A DNA stretch of 64,000 bases from Paraburkholderia unamae (lineage in GTDB: Bacteria; Pseudomonadota; Gammaproteobacteria; Burkholderiales; Burkholderiaceae): positions 186,001 through 250,000 of the forward strand of contig NZ_QLSU01000004.1 of NCBI RefSeq assembly GCF_003268775.1, written 5' to 3'. Below are positions 34,270 through 43,091 of this stretch, one piece after another (the first letter of the stretch is position 1; each line of letters starts with the position of its first letter). Under the pieces are notes generated by a model. The model worked only from the letters and a program-made list of their open reading frames with translations. It was not told the origin of the DNA and ran no database searches. Position numbers and translations under genes: made by a program.

Positions 34270-35094
34270 TCAGGTGCGCCGCGCGACCATGCCCGACACG
34301 CGCGCGGCCGCTTGCTGAAGCGGTTCGAGAAAGGTCTTCACCATCTGCTTGGCCGAGGTGCGCTGCGCGTTGCCGCTGATGTTCATCGCGGCGATCACGC
34401 GGCCGTGGCGGTTGCGAATGGGCGCGGAGATCGAGATGAGGCCGCCTTCCAGTTCCTGATCGACGATGGCCCAGCCTTGCTGGCGCACCTGTGCGATGAT
34501 CTTCTTGAGCTCGCCGATATCGGTGACGGTGCGCGGCGTGTGCGCGTAGAGCGGCGTGGAGCCGAGCGTTTCCTCGAGCGCGCCTTCGTCGAGCGAGGCG
34601 AGGAGCACGCGCCCCATCGAGGTGCAGTACGCGGGCAGGCGGCTGCCGATCGAGAGGTTGATCGTCATGATCTTGTGCGTGGGCACGCGCAGCACGTAGA
34701 CGATCTCCGTGCGATCGAGCACGGCCGCCGAGCAGCTCTCGTGCACTTCCTGCGAGAGCTCCTCCATCACCGGTTCGGCGAGGTTCCAGAACGGCATCGA
34801 CGTGAGGTAGGCGAAGCCGAGATCGAGAATGCGCGGCGTGAGGCGAAAAAGCCGGCCCTCGGCTTCGACGTAGCCGAGCGTCTGGAGCGTGAGCAGGATG
34901 CGGCGCGCGCCCGCGCGCGTGAGGCCGGTTGCGGCGGCGACGTCGGTCAGGGTCTGCTCGGGATGCTCGGCGTTGAACGCGCGGATCACCGAAAGCCCGC
35001 GCGCGAACGACTGCACATAGGAGTCGCCCGGCTTTTCGGGGATCTCCGGCGGTTCGGCGGAACGGTCGGGCGAGGCATTGGAAGCAGAATTCAT
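34270..35094 (-). CDS. IclR family regulator, PcaR/PcaU/PobR type
   Basis: A 274-residue IclR-type regulator. The N-terminal winged helix is YVQSFARGLSVIRAFNAEHPEQTLTDVAAATGLTRAGARRILLTLQTLGYVEAEGRLFRLTPRILDLGFAYLTSMPFWNLAEPVMEEL (about 26-115). The effector domain has SIGSRLPAYCTSMGRVLLA and RQQGWAIVDQELEGGLISISAPI. This pattern fits the beta-ketoadipate regulators (PcaR/PcaU/PobR). The pathway gene pcaF lies 4.7 kb away and has PcaR-like operator sequences, which supports the link. The ATG at 35094 is preferred to a start 25 codons upstream. Confidence 0.87.
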   Translation of the reverse strand: MNSASNASPDRSAEPPEIPEKPGDSYVQSFARGLSVIRAFNAEHPEQTLTDVAAATGLTRAGARRILLTLQTLGYVEAEGRLFRLTPRILDLGFAYLTSMPFWNLAEPVMEELSQEVHESCSAAVLDRTEIVYVLRVPTHKIMTINLSIGSRLPAYCTSMGRVLLASLDEGALEETLGSTPLYAHTPRTVTDIGELKKIIAQVRQQGWAIVDQELEGGLISISAPIRNRHGRVIAAMNISGNAQRTSAKQMVKTFLEPLQQAAARVSGMVARRT

Positions 35095-35741
35095 GGGCGT
35101 GGCGGTCGGTGTGGCTGCGGCGCTTGGAGAACCTGTCAAGATAGCGCAAGCGACCGGTTTCGCCAACACGCGGCGCGCCGGGGGCGGGGCAACGGGGACG
35201 AGCGGGACGGACGTTTCCCGCGACGATCGACCGGTCTGTTGCTGCTTGCGACAAATGCGCGCATTATGCCCATTCGATTCCGTTTATTTGACTTCCATCA
35301 ATTTATTCTCGCTAAATATATAGGCGGAAAATCTGAATGAATTGATTCCAATCCGGATCGCCGTGTCATTCATTTGCGAATAAAAAACGGCACAGGGATT
35401 CGAATGAATCGAAACACTTTCTGAAGATTTCGCAATTGACCCAATCACGCCTTCGTGCCCTTTGAGCGCGCGTGCGCGCAGGTCCCGCCGGGCCGGAATC
35501 AGCGCCCCACAGGGCGCCCGCAAAACCGAAAGGTTCTAGAAAGATAATTGCGGCTTTACGCCGCGCTTGCCTGAGCGAGATTTGACCCGCTCGCGAATCC
35601 TTAGCAAAGATCAAATTTCGCGATTACTCCTTTCCGTAAAATCGCGCTGCATACGATACGGGTGCATTTTGCGTGGCGATTTTGCGATGCAAATGTGTTG
35701 GGTGTTACGCGTTTTGGTGGACAACGGAAGAACAGGCAAAC
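35095..35741. other. Intergenic region between the IclR gene and cyoA
   Basis: A 647-base gap between divergent genes, with an AT-rich centre (about 35280-35420). It contains TTCGA-N5-TCGAA (35399-35413), which loosely resembles the pcaF palindrome, and the short hairpin GCGGC-TTTA-CGCCGC near 35549-35564. A GATCAA half-site near 35608 could belong to an FNR-type box, but its partner is missing. No promoter could be fixed. Confidence 0.4.
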
Positions 35742-36635
35742 ATGAAAGACAGAAAAGCCTTTAAAAGGTGGTTAATCCCCCTCGGCAGCGGGCTGCTCGT
35801 TTCTCTTGCGGGGTGCAGCGGCAATTTCGCCGTGCTCGACCCGAAGGGCAGCGTGGGCGCGGCCGAGAAGTCGCTCATCCTCACGGCCACGTGGGCCATG
35901 CTGCTGGTCGTGGTGCCCGTCATCATCCTGACGCTGCTGTTCGCGTGGCGTTACCGGGCTTCCAACCGCAACGCGACCTACGCGCCGAAGTGGGCTCACT
36001 CCACGGCGATCGAAGTGGTGGTCTGGGCCATTCCGGCCGCGATCATTCTGTTCCTCGCCATCCTCACGTGGCGCACCTCGCACGAACTCGATCCGTACAA
36101 GCCGCTGGAGTCGAGCGTGAAGCCCATCAACGTCGAAGTGGTCGCGCTCGACTGGAAGTGGCTCTTCATCTACCCGGACCTCGGCATCGCTTCGGTGAAC
36201 CAGCTCGCCGTGCCGGTGGGCACGCCGGTCAACTTCCGCATCACGTCGGACTCGGTGATGAACTCGTTCTTCATCCCGCAACTGGGCACCCAGGTCTACG
36301 CCATGGCGGGCATGCAAACGCGCCTGCACCTGATCGCCGACGAAGCCGGCGATTTCGACGGCCTCTCGTCGAACTACAGCGGCAAGGGCTTCTCGGACAT
36401 GAAGTTCCGCACGCTCGCCACGAGCCAGCAGGACTTCGACGCCTGGGTGCAGAAGGTGAAGACGTCGTCCACCCAGCTTTCGATGGACGAGTACGCATCG
36501 GTTTCGAAGCCGCAGGAGAAGGCGCCGGTCCAGTACTTCTCGACAGTCGACCCGAAGCTCTTCAACAACATCATCGCGAAGTACAACAACGGGCACGTGA
36601 CGAATTTTGACCCGTCCTGCGTGACCAAGGGGTAA
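35742..36635 (+). CDS. cyoA: Cytochrome bo3 ubiquinol oxidase subunit II
   Basis: A 297-residue lipoprotein subunit of the proton-pumping quinol oxidase. The lipobox LVSLAGC ends at about residue 25; two membrane segments follow (about 45-70 and 88-110), then a cupredoxin-like domain. The CuA ligands of cytochrome c oxidases are absent, as expected for a quinol oxidase, and [30 protein letters not shown] is typical of CyoA. The ATG at 35742 gives the usual start. It is the first gene of cyoABCD, with cyoB five bases on. Confidence 0.95.
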   Translation: MKDRKAFKRWLIPLGSGLLVSLAGCSGNFAVLDPKGSVGAAEKSLILTATWAMLLVVVPVIILTLLFAWRYRASNRNATYAPKWAHSTAIEVVVWAIPAAIILFLAILTWRTSHELDPYKPLESSVKPINVEVVALDWKWLFIYPDLGIASVNQLAVPVGTPVNFRITSDSVMNSFFIPQLGTQVYAMAGMQTRLHLIADEAGDFDGLSSNYSGKGFSDMKFRTLATSQQDFDAWVQKVKTSSTQLSMDEYASVSKPQEKAPVQYFSTVDPKLFNNIIAKYNNGHVTNFDPSCVTKG

Positions 36636-36640
36636 GCAGC

Positions 36641-38650
36641 ATGTTCGGAAAACTCACATTAGAGGCGATCCCGTTCGATCAGCCCATCATCATGGGCGCG
36701 GCAGCGTTCATGGCGCTGCTCGTCCTCGGCGTGCTCGGTCTCGTGACCGTGACCGGCAAATGGAAGTACATCTGGACCGAGTGGCTCACGAGCGTGGACC
36801 ACAAGCGCATTGGCGTGATGTACATGATCGTGGCGGTGCTCATGCTCGTGCGCGGCTTCGCCGACGCGGTCATGATGCGTATCCAGCAGGCCATGGCGTT
36901 CAATTCGCCGGGCTATCTGCCACCGCACCACTTCGACCAGATCTTCACGGCGCACGGCGTCATCATGATCTTCTTCATGGCGATGGCGCTCATGGTCGGC
37001 TTCTTCAACCTCGTGGTGCCTCTCCAGATCGGCGCGCGCGACGTGGCGTTCCCGTTCCTGAACTCGCTCTCGTTCTGGATGACGGCGATCAGCGCGATTC
37101 TCATCAACCTGTCGCTCGTGATCGGTGAATTCGCAAAGGTGGGCTGGCTTGCGTATCCGCCGCTCTCCGAGTTGCAGTTCAGTCCGGACGTGGGGGTGGA
37201 CTATTACATCTGGGCGGTCCAGCTCTCGGGCGTCGGCACCTTGATTACAGGCGTGAACTTCTTCGTCACGATCATCAAGATGCGCGCGCCGGGCATGACG
37301 CTCATGAAGATGCCCGTGTTCACGTGGACGGCGCTGTGCTCGAACGTGCTGATCATGGCCACGTTCCCGATCCTCACGATCGCCGTGGCGCTGCTCGGCC
37401 TCGACCGTTACGTCGGCACGCACTTCTTCACGAATGAACTCGGCGGCAACGCCATGCTGTACCTGAACCTGATCTGGGCGTGGGGCCACCCCGAGGTGTA
37501 CATCCTCGTGCTGCCTGCGTTCGGCATCTATTCGGAAGTGATGGCCACGTTCTGCAAGAAGCCGCTGTTCGGCTACAAGACGATGGTCTACGCCTCGTGC
37601 GCGATCATGGTGCTGGCGTTCCTCGTGTGGGCCCACCACTTCTTCACGATGGGCTCGGGCGCCGACGTCAACGCGTTCTTCGGTATCGCGACGATGGTCA
37701 TCGCCATTCCGACCGGCGTGAAGATCTTCAACTGGCTGTTCACGATGTATCGCGGCCGTGTCCACTTCACCGCACCGGTGCTCTGGACCGTGGGCTTCAT
37801 GGTGACGTTCTCGATCGCGGGCATGACCGGCGTGATGCTGGCTATTCCGGGCGCGGACTTCGTGCTGCACAACTCGCTGTTCCTGATTGCTCACTTCCAC
37901 AACGCCATTATCGGCGGCGTGGTGTTCGGCTACCTCGCGGGCCTGCAATACTGGTTCCCGAAGGTGTTTGGCCTGAAGCCCAGCGAAAAGCTCGGCAAGG
38001 CGTCGTTCTGGTGCTGGTTCGTCGGCTTCTACGTGGCCTTCGTGCCGCTCTACGTGCTCGGCTTCATGGGCGCAACGCGCCGCACCAACCACTATGACGT
38101 GCCCGAATGGCATCCGTACTTCGTGATCGCCGCAGTGGGCGCCGTGATCATCGCGCTCGGCATCGTGTTCCAGGTGCTGCTGTGGGTGATGGCCTTCGTG
38201 GACCGCAACAAGGCGGCCTGCAAGGACGTGACGGGCGACCCGTGGGACGGCCGTACGCTCGAATGGGCAACTTCGTCGCCGCCGGCAGTCTATAACTTCG
38301 CGGTCATTCCGCACGTGGACGACATCGACGCCTTCGCGCACATGAAGGAAACGGGCCGTGCTCCGGGACTCGCCGCGAAATACACCGACATCCATATGCC
38401 GTCCAACACGGCGGCGGGGTTCATCATCGGCATGTTCAGCCTCGTGCTGGGTTTTGCGGCCGTGTGGCACATCACGTGGCTTGCCGTGCTCGGTTTCGTC
38501 GGCGTCGTGCTGACGGTGATCATCAAGAGCTTCGGCAACAACGACGGTTATTACATCCCGGCCGCGAAGGTTCGCGAGATCGAGGAAAAGCGCTTTGGCG
38601 CCGGCGCTGCCGTGGCCAAGCGTGATCTGGTCGCCGAGGAGGCAATCTGA
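36641..38650 (+). CDS. cyoB: Cytochrome bo3 ubiquinol oxidase subunit I
   Basis: A 669-residue catalytic subunit with about 15 membrane helices. It binds low-spin haem b and the haem o3-CuB centre. Conserved stretches are [65 protein letters not shown] (CuB His and cross-linked Tyr), and [18 protein letters not shown]. The 2.0-kb antisense reading is a shadow. Its stop overlaps the cyoC start (TGATG). Confidence 0.97.
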   Translation: MFGKLTLEAIPFDQPIIMGAAAFMALLVLGVLGLVTVTGKWKYIWTEWLTSVDHKRIGVMYMIVAVLMLVRGFADAVMMRIQQAMAFNSPGYLPPHHFDQIFTAHGVIMIFFMAMALMVGFFNLVVPLQIGARDVAFPFLNSLSFWMTAISAILINLSLVIGEFAKVGWLAYPPLSELQFSPDVGVDYYIWAVQLSGVGTLITGVNFFVTIIKMRAPGMTLMKMPVFTWTALCSNVLIMATFPILTIAVALLGLDRYVGTHFFTNELGGNAMLYLNLIWAWGHPEVYILVLPAFGIYSEVMATFCKKPLFGYKTMVYASCAIMVLAFLVWAHHFFTMGSGADVNAFFGIATMVIAIPTGVKIFNWLFTMYRGRVHFTAPVLWTVGFMVTFSIAGMTGVMLAIPGADFVLHNSLFLIAHFHNAIIGGVVFGYLAGLQYWFPKVFGLKPSEKLGKASFWCWFVGFYVAFVPLYVLGFMGATRRTNHYDVPEWHPYFVIAAVGAVIIALGIVFQVLLWVMAFVDRNKAACKDVTGDPWDGRTLEWATSSPPAVYNFAVIPHVDDIDAFAHMKETGRAPGLAAKYTDIHMPSNTAAGFIIGMFSLVLGFAAVWHITWLAVLGFVGVVLTVIIKSFGNNDGYYIPAAKVREIEEKRFGAGAAVAKRDLVAEEAI

Positions 38651-39261
38651 TGTTACAGAAAACCAATGCGGCAACCCTTGCCGAACTCGATCATCACGAT
38701 CACCCGGAGTCGCACTCGGTATTCGGCTTCTGGGTCTACCTGATGACCGACTGCCTGCTGTTCGCGGCGCTGTTCGCCACGTTCGGCGTGCTCGGCCACC
38801 AGTTCGCGGGCGGCCCGACGGGCAAGGACCTGTTCGATATTCCGGGCGTCGCGCTCGAAACCGCGGTGCTGCTGCTCTCGAGCATCACCTACGGCTTCGC
38901 GATGCTCGGCGCGCACCAGCGCAAGAACAGTGTCGTGCTCGGCTGGCTGGCTGTCACCTTCGTTCTGGGTGCGTCGTTCCTCGTGCTCGAACTGCGCGAG
39001 TTCTCGCACCTGATCGCTGACGGCGCCGGTCCGCAGCGCAGCGCGTTCCTCTCGTCGTTCTTCACGCTCGTCGCCACGCACGGCCTGCACGTGTTCTTCG
39101 GCCTGCTGTGGATGCTCGTGATGATGATCCAGGTGATTCGCGCGCCGCAACTGGGCGAGCAGGAAGTCCGCCGCCTCACGTGCCTGAGCCTGTTCTGGCA
39201 CTTTCTGGACGTCGTGTGGATCTGCGTGTTTTCTTTTGTCTATCTGGGGAGCGTGCTCTAA
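38650..39261 (+). CDS. cyoC: Cytochrome bo3 ubiquinol oxidase subunit III
   Basis: A 203-residue membrane protein with five hydrophobic segments, matching CyoC. Supporting motifs are VFGFWVYLMTDCLLFAALFATF, LETAVLLLSSITYGFAMLGAH, and THGLHVFFGLLWMLVMMIQVIR...FWHFLDVVWICVFSFVYLGSVL. Translation is coupled to cyoB by the TGATG overlap. cyoD begins at the very next base after its stop. Confidence 0.95.
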   Translation: MLQKTNAATLAELDHHDHPESHSVFGFWVYLMTDCLLFAALFATFGVLGHQFAGGPTGKDLFDIPGVALETAVLLLSSITYGFAMLGAHQRKNSVVLGWLAVTFVLGASFLVLELREFSHLIADGAGPQRSAFLSSFFTLVATHGLHVFFGLLWMLVMMIQVIRAPQLGEQEVRRLTCLSLFWHFLDVVWICVFSFVYLGSVL

Positions 39262-39588
39262 ATGGCTCAAGCACATACTCATGCTCAGTCCCACGGCAGC
39301 CTTGGCAGCTATGTGGCGGGCTTCATCCTCGCGGTGCTGCTGACCGCAGGCGCGTTTGGCGTCGTGCTGCACGGCACGCTCGACGCCACCACGGCCATCA
39401 TCGTGATCGCGGTGCTCGCGTTCGTGCAGGTGGTCGTGCACCTGGTGTTCTTCCTGCACCTGAACGTCTCGCCGGGGCAGGGCTGGAACGTGCTCTCGCT
39501 CGCGTACACGGTGCTGGCCGCCGCGTTCCTGATCTTCGGCACGATCTGGGTCATGCATAACGTCGGCATGCTCATGATGTCGCGTTAA
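39262..39588 (+). CDS. cyoD: Cytochrome bo3 ubiquinol oxidase subunit IV
   Basis: A 108-residue membrane protein with three hydrophobic segments. It begins with a His-rich piece (HTHAQSHGSLGSYV), and the family pattern FVQVVVHLVFFLHLN lies near 54-68. CyoD assists CuB insertion and assembly of the oxidase. It is the last cyo gene; no cyoE (haem O synthase) follows, and a strong terminator lies 23 bases after the stop. Confidence 0.93.
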   Translation: MAQAHTHAQSHGSLGSYVAGFILAVLLTAGAFGVVLHGTLDATTAIIVIAVLAFVQVVVHLVFFLHLNVSPGQGWNVLSLAYTVLAAAFLIFGTIWVMHNVGMLMMSR

Positions 39589-39610
39589 GCGCTTTCCCTG
39601 GCGTTTGAAG

Positions 39611-39642
39611 GCCGCACGGACTCGTGTTCCGTGCGGCTTTTT
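39611..39642 (+). terminator. Terminator of cyoABCD
   Basis: The 10-base stem GCCGCACGGA / TCCGTGCGGC with a seven-base loop is followed by five T, 22 bases after the cyoD stop. It separates the oxidase operon from pcaF. Confidence 0.92.
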
Positions 39643-39667
39643 CGTTTCTGGCGCCAGTTTCGCGTGC

Positions 39668-39697
39668 TTGACACCCGTCCCGCGCGACGCCTATCAT
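39668..39697 (+). promoter_or_regulatory. Sigma-70 promoter of pcaF
   Basis: TTGACA (39668-39673), an 18-base spacer, and TATCAT (39692-39697) form one of the best promoter matches in the window. It lies 125 bases before the pcaF start and just upstream of PcaR-like operators. Transcription would begin near 39704. Confidence 0.75.
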
Positions 39698-39708
39698 GGG
39701 CGCCAAAT

Positions 39709-39742
39709 GTTCGATTATCGATCATAGGTTCGACAGTCGAAC
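39709..39742 (+). promoter_or_regulatory. Candidate PcaR-type operators of pcaF
   Basis: GTTCGATTATCGATC (39709-39723) matches the Pseudomonas putida PcaR consensus GTTCGATAATCGCAC at 12 of 15 positions. The second element GTTCGACAGTCGAAC (39728-39742) is a perfect palindrome around one base. The two centres are 19 bases apart, about two DNA turns. They lie just downstream of the -10, a position that suggests repression. Confidence 0.6.
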
Positions 39743-39822
39743 AAAACGCACGAGGACGTGCGCGTTCGATCGCCCTTTTTTCGCCCGCGCAGTCCGTCAA
39801 GCTCAATCATCTGGAGACTCAC

Positions 39823-41025
39823 ATGACGGAAGCATTCATCTGCGACGCGATTCGCACGCCGATCGGCCGCTACGCGGGCGCCCTTGCCCAGGTTCGCGCC
39901 GACGACCTCGGGGCCGTGCCCCTCAAGGCGCTGATGGAGCGCAACAAGGACGTGGACTGGACGGCGATCGACGACGTCATCTACGGCTGCGCAAACCAGG
40001 CCGGCGAAGACAACCGCAACGTCGCACGCATGTCGTCGCTGCTGGCGGGCCTGCCGCAGGCCGTGCCGGGCTCGACCGTGAACCGTCTGTGCGGCTCCGG
40101 CATGGACGCCGTGGGCATCGCCGCGCGCGCGCTCAAGTCCGGCGAAACCGGGCTGATGATCGCGGGTGGCGTGGAAAGCATGAGCCGCGCGCCGTTCGTC
40201 ATGGGCAAGTCCGCTAGCGCCTTTGCGCGCGACGCCGCGATTTACGACACGACCATCGGCTGGCGCTTCGTCAATCCGCTCATGAAGCAGCAGTATGGCG
40301 TCGATTCGATGCCGGAAACGGCCGAGAACGTCGCCGTGGACTATAACGTGAGCCGCGCTGATCAGGACGCGTTCGCGGTGCGCAGCCAGCAGAAGGCGGC
40401 ACGCGCACAAGCGGACGGCACGCTCGCGCAGGAAATCGTTTCGGTCACGATCGCGCAGAAGAAGGGCGATCCGATTGTCGTTTCGCGCGACGAGCATCCG
40501 CGTGAAACCAGCCTCGAAGCGCTCGCGCGCCTCAAGGGCGTGGTGCGCGCCGACGGTTCGGTCACGGCCGGCAATGCTTCGGGTGTGAACGACGGCGCTT
40601 GCGCCCTGCTGCTCGCCAATGCGGAAAACGCCAAGCGCTTCGGGCTGACGCCGCGTGCGCGTGTGCTCGGTATGGCGACGGCCGGTGTTGCGCCGCGCGT
40701 GATGGGTTTCGGACCTGCGCCGGCAACGCAAAAGCTGCTCGCGCAACTGAACATGACGATCGACCAGTTCGACGTTATCGAGCTTAACGAAGCGTTTGCT
40801 TCTCAAGGTCTTGCCGTGCTGCGTGCGCTCGGTGTCGCCGACGACGATCCTCGCGTCAATCCGAATGGCGGCGCGATTGCGCTGGGCCACCCGCTCGGAA
40901 TGAGCGGCGCACGCCTCGTGACCACCGCCATGTATCAGTTGCATCGCACGCAAGGTCGCTTCGCGCTTTGCACGATGTGTATCGGGGTGGGGCAGGGCAT
41001 TGCGATTGCTATCGAGCGGGTTTGA
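39823..41025 (+). CDS. pcaF: 3-oxoadipyl-CoA thiolase
   Basis: A 400-residue thiolase that splits beta-ketoadipyl-CoA to succinyl-CoA and acetyl-CoA, the last step of protocatechuate/catechol or phenylacetate breakdown. The catalytic residues are C90 (NRLCGSGMDAVG), H356 (GGAIALGHPLG) and C386 (CTMCIGVGQG). MTEAFICDAIRTPIGRYAGALAQVRADDLGAVPL is the usual PcaF/PaaJ start; other thiolases fit less well. The ATG at 39823 follows TGGAG. It stands alone between two terminators, and other pca genes are outside the window. Confidence 0.92.
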   Translation: MTEAFICDAIRTPIGRYAGALAQVRADDLGAVPLKALMERNKDVDWTAIDDVIYGCANQAGEDNRNVARMSSLLAGLPQAVPGSTVNRLCGSGMDAVGIAARALKSGETGLMIAGGVESMSRAPFVMGKSASAFARDAAIYDTTIGWRFVNPLMKQQYGVDSMPETAENVAVDYNVSRADQDAFAVRSQQKAARAQADGTLAQEIVSVTIAQKKGDPIVVSRDEHPRETSLEALARLKGVVRADGSVTAGNASGVNDGACALLLANAENAKRFGLTPRARVLGMATAGVAPRVMGFGPAPATQKLLAQLNMTIDQFDVIELNEAFASQGLAVLRALGVADDDPRVNPNGGAIALGHPLGMSGARLVTTAMYQLHRTQGRFALCTMCIGVGQGIAIAIERV

Positions 41026-41060
41026 GCGCCGCTTGCGCTAGTTTCGCTTCGATAGAGGAA

Positions 41061-41092
41061 GCCGCGAATCGTTTGATTCGCGGCTTTTTTTT
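41061..41092 (+). terminator. Terminator of pcaF
   Basis: The stem GCCGCGAATC / GATTCGCGGC with loop GTTT is followed by eight T, 35 bases after the pcaF stop. Confidence 0.93.
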
Positions 41093-41187
41093 GCGTTTGT
41101 TTTGCGTCTCTTGGGCGGGCACGTCCTGAAGCGCGCCTGATTGCGCTTACCCCAGGCGCGTAGCCCTGCCGTTATCCCGTTTTCCCG

Positions 41188-41646
41188 TTAGCCCGGAACA
41201 CCCATGTGGGGTTGCGCCTGCAACGACGCGCGGTCCGCCGCGCGATCCACGCCCTTGTCGCGGTCCGCGGCAACGTGGCTGTTCGTGTTGCTCAATCCTT
41301 TCTCGCTCATGTGGCTGGCTGACTTCCCGTCAGCGTGAAGCCCGTGGCCGCGTGCGTGCAGTCCCGCGCGGTCAGCCGCCCGCTCATGGCCCTTGTCCCG
41401 GTCCGCCGATACGTGGCTGTTCGTGTTGCTGAAGCCCACGCTGCTCATGTGACCCAGCGATTGGCCGTCGGAATGGCCCAAGCCCGCGTGTCCGGCTCCC
41501 ATGCCCGCGCCCATCCCGGCGCCGCCACCGTTGCCACCGCCATTGCCGCCGCCGCTACCCCCGCCGCCGCCGTGTGCATAAACCGGCGCCGTCGCGTACG
41601 CCAGCAAACACGCTGCCGCCACAATCATCGTTCGTGCTGCTTTCAT
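41188..41646 (-). CDS. Secreted Gly-rich protein with two internal repeats
   Basis: A 152-residue protein I cannot assign to a named family. A signal peptide (MKAARTMIVAAACLLAYATAPVYAH) is followed by a Gly/Asn/Met-rich segment (about 25-55). Two copies of a repeat then follow, built on SNTNSHVxADRDKGxxRAADRAxLxA, near 72-98 and 118-144, spaced 46 residues apart. The repeats are highly charged and rich in Asp, Arg, His and Ala. The ATG at 41646 follows GGGGAG. It is convergent with pcaF. Function is unknown; it is probably a periplasmic or surface protein. Confidence 0.75.
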   Translation of the reverse strand: MKAARTMIVAAACLLAYATAPVYAHGGGGGSGGGNGGGNGGGAGMGAGMGAGHAGLGHSDGQSLGHMSSVGFSNTNSHVSADRDKGHERAADRAGLHARGHGLHADGKSASHMSEKGLSNTNSHVAADRDKGVDRAADRASLQAQPHMGVPG

Positions 41647-42372
41647 TGTTGTCTCCCCAAAAGAGTCGCCTTCGATGCGTCGATTGTATGAGGGCCGTCA
41701 TCGGCTCGATATGGCACAGGTGTAATCGTGTGTAAGTGCTGTATCTGCTGTTGCGGAAAGTCCTCGTGCGTCGCCGCCGGCGGGCGGGAATCCATGAGGA
41801 GTTCTGACTTTCACCGTGCTTGCGTTTTGCTATCAAGGTTGAAATACATATAATTCTCAATACACCTTCGCCGCCTTTTGAAAATCATTGGCGAGTGTAT
41901 TTCGCACGCACGCTCATATCGTTAATGCTTGATTCGTCATCGATATAGCACTGAGAAGCACGGGACATTTCCATGCAAAAATCCGCCGGCGAAAACGCCG
42001 CGAACGGGCAGGCGGCACCACGCCGAGTGACGTTGGCGCCGTCACGTCGCCAGGCCTCGCACAACGGCCGTCGAACGCGTGGTACTGACAGCGTGCGCCC
42101 CTCACCGCAAAGGGACGCATGAAATCAGTATTTCGTGCAACGCAACAAACTCGCGATTTGTTTCAATTCAATATCGAACGCGAATTTGCGGCCCAGCAAA
42201 TCCCACTGAAATTCGCGTGATTCACCCTGAATAACTTGATCGGACTCCGGCCAGTTAGCGCCCTGTTTTTAAAAGCCGCGCGTAGAATCGGTCGCACTTC
42301 GGCGTGACAGGCACGATACGCCGATGCCATGCATCAAAAGCAAATTCGAAACTCTAGACCGGGAGAATGTGA
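41647..42372. other. Long intergenic region with two possible small ORFs
   Basis: A 726-base gap between divergent genes, with AT-rich parts near 41830-41960 and 42120-42260. It holds two overlapping small ORFs: a 49-codon ORF at 41973-42122 (Arg-rich, no good ribosome binding site) and a 33-codon ORF at 42119-42220 (MKSVFRATQQTRDLF...), which follows AAAGGGA at about five bases. The two overlap as ATGA. Neither matches anything I know. Confidence 0.3.
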
Positions 42373-42990
42373 ATGAGGAAGGCAGCGATTCTGGCAGCGG
42401 CATGGGTGGTGGGCGTTGGCATTTCGCAGGCGGCGCTGGCGCAAAACGACCAGGCCGCTTCGGCGCCGCAAGCACAATCGGCGCTTGCAAGCGCCGCACA
42501 GGATATCGTCGCCAACGCGCAACCGGTGCATATTCAGGCGAAGATCGTCGGCATCGATCGCGCCGCGCGCGTGGTCACGCTGCGCGGTCCGCGCGGCAAC
42601 GACGTCGATATCGCGCTCAGCCAGCAGGTCGGCAACTTCGACCAGCTCAACGTGGGCGACACCGTGGACGTGCTCTACAAGAACGCGTTGCTCGTCACGG
42701 CCGACAAGGTCACGGGCAAGGACAAGGGCATTCGCAAGCGTGTCGATACCAATGTGTATCTGCCGGCGTCGTCGGGTTATGACGCCGCGCGCCAGGTCGA
42801 AGTGCAGGCGACCGTGCAGCACATCAACGCGAAGAAGCGTGAAGTCACGCTGCGCGGCGCGTATCAGACCGTTACGCTCCAGGCCACGCCGGACGTCGAT
42901 CTGAAGCATCTGAAGGTCGGCGACACGATTCACGCCGTGTTCGTTTCCGCTTATGCAACGCAGGTGACGCCGGTTGGCGCCACGCAGTAA
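42373..42990 (+). CDS. Exported protein with two OB-like beta segments
   Basis: A 205-residue protein with a signal peptide (MRKAAILAAAWVVGVGISQAALAQ). The mature part has two similar beta-rich segments. The first (about 51-105) reads VHIQAKIVGIDRAARVVTLRGPRGNDVDIALS...FDQLNVGDTVDVLYKNALLV. The second (about 145-200) reads VEVQATVQHINAKKREVTLRGAYQTVTLQATPDVDLKHLKVGDTIHAVFVSA. The pattern resembles DUF5666/OB-fold periplasmic proteins. Function is unknown. The ATG at 42373 follows GGGAGA. It converges with gabD. Confidence 0.75.
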   Translation: MRKAAILAAAWVVGVGISQAALAQNDQAASAPQAQSALASAAQDIVANAQPVHIQAKIVGIDRAARVVTLRGPRGNDVDIALSQQVGNFDQLNVGDTVDVLYKNALLVTADKVTGKDKGIRKRVDTNVYLPASSGYDAARQVEVQATVQHINAKKREVTLRGAYQTVTLQATPDVDLKHLKVGDTIHAVFVSAYATQVTPVGATQ

Positions 42991-42998
42991 GCGCGCAC

Positions 42999-43040
42999 AA
43001 AAAAGCCGGCGCGTCGCAACGAAGTCGCGAGGCGCCGGCT
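42999..43040 (-). terminator. Terminator of the gabTD operon
   Basis: On the - strand the stem AGCCGGCGC / GCGCCGGCT (43032-43040 and 43004-43012), with further pairing inside, is followed by six T. It lies about 50 bases after the gabD stop. A second hairpin, ACGGGCGCC / GGCGCCCGT (43056-43079), precedes it and has no T-run. Confidence 0.85.
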
Positions 43041-43091
43041 CACAGCGTTTCCCGAACGGGCGCCTTTTCAGGCGCCCGTCGTTCGTCTGGC

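Noticed and set aside
36659..38674. 671-codon ORF antisense to cyoB
   Set aside because: Shadow of a GC-rich gene; Arg/His/Glu-rich composition and no ribosome binding site. cyoB is unmistakable.
43056..43079. Second hairpin near the gabD end as a separate terminator
   Set aside because: The stem is good but no T-run follows on either strand; noted only with the main terminator.
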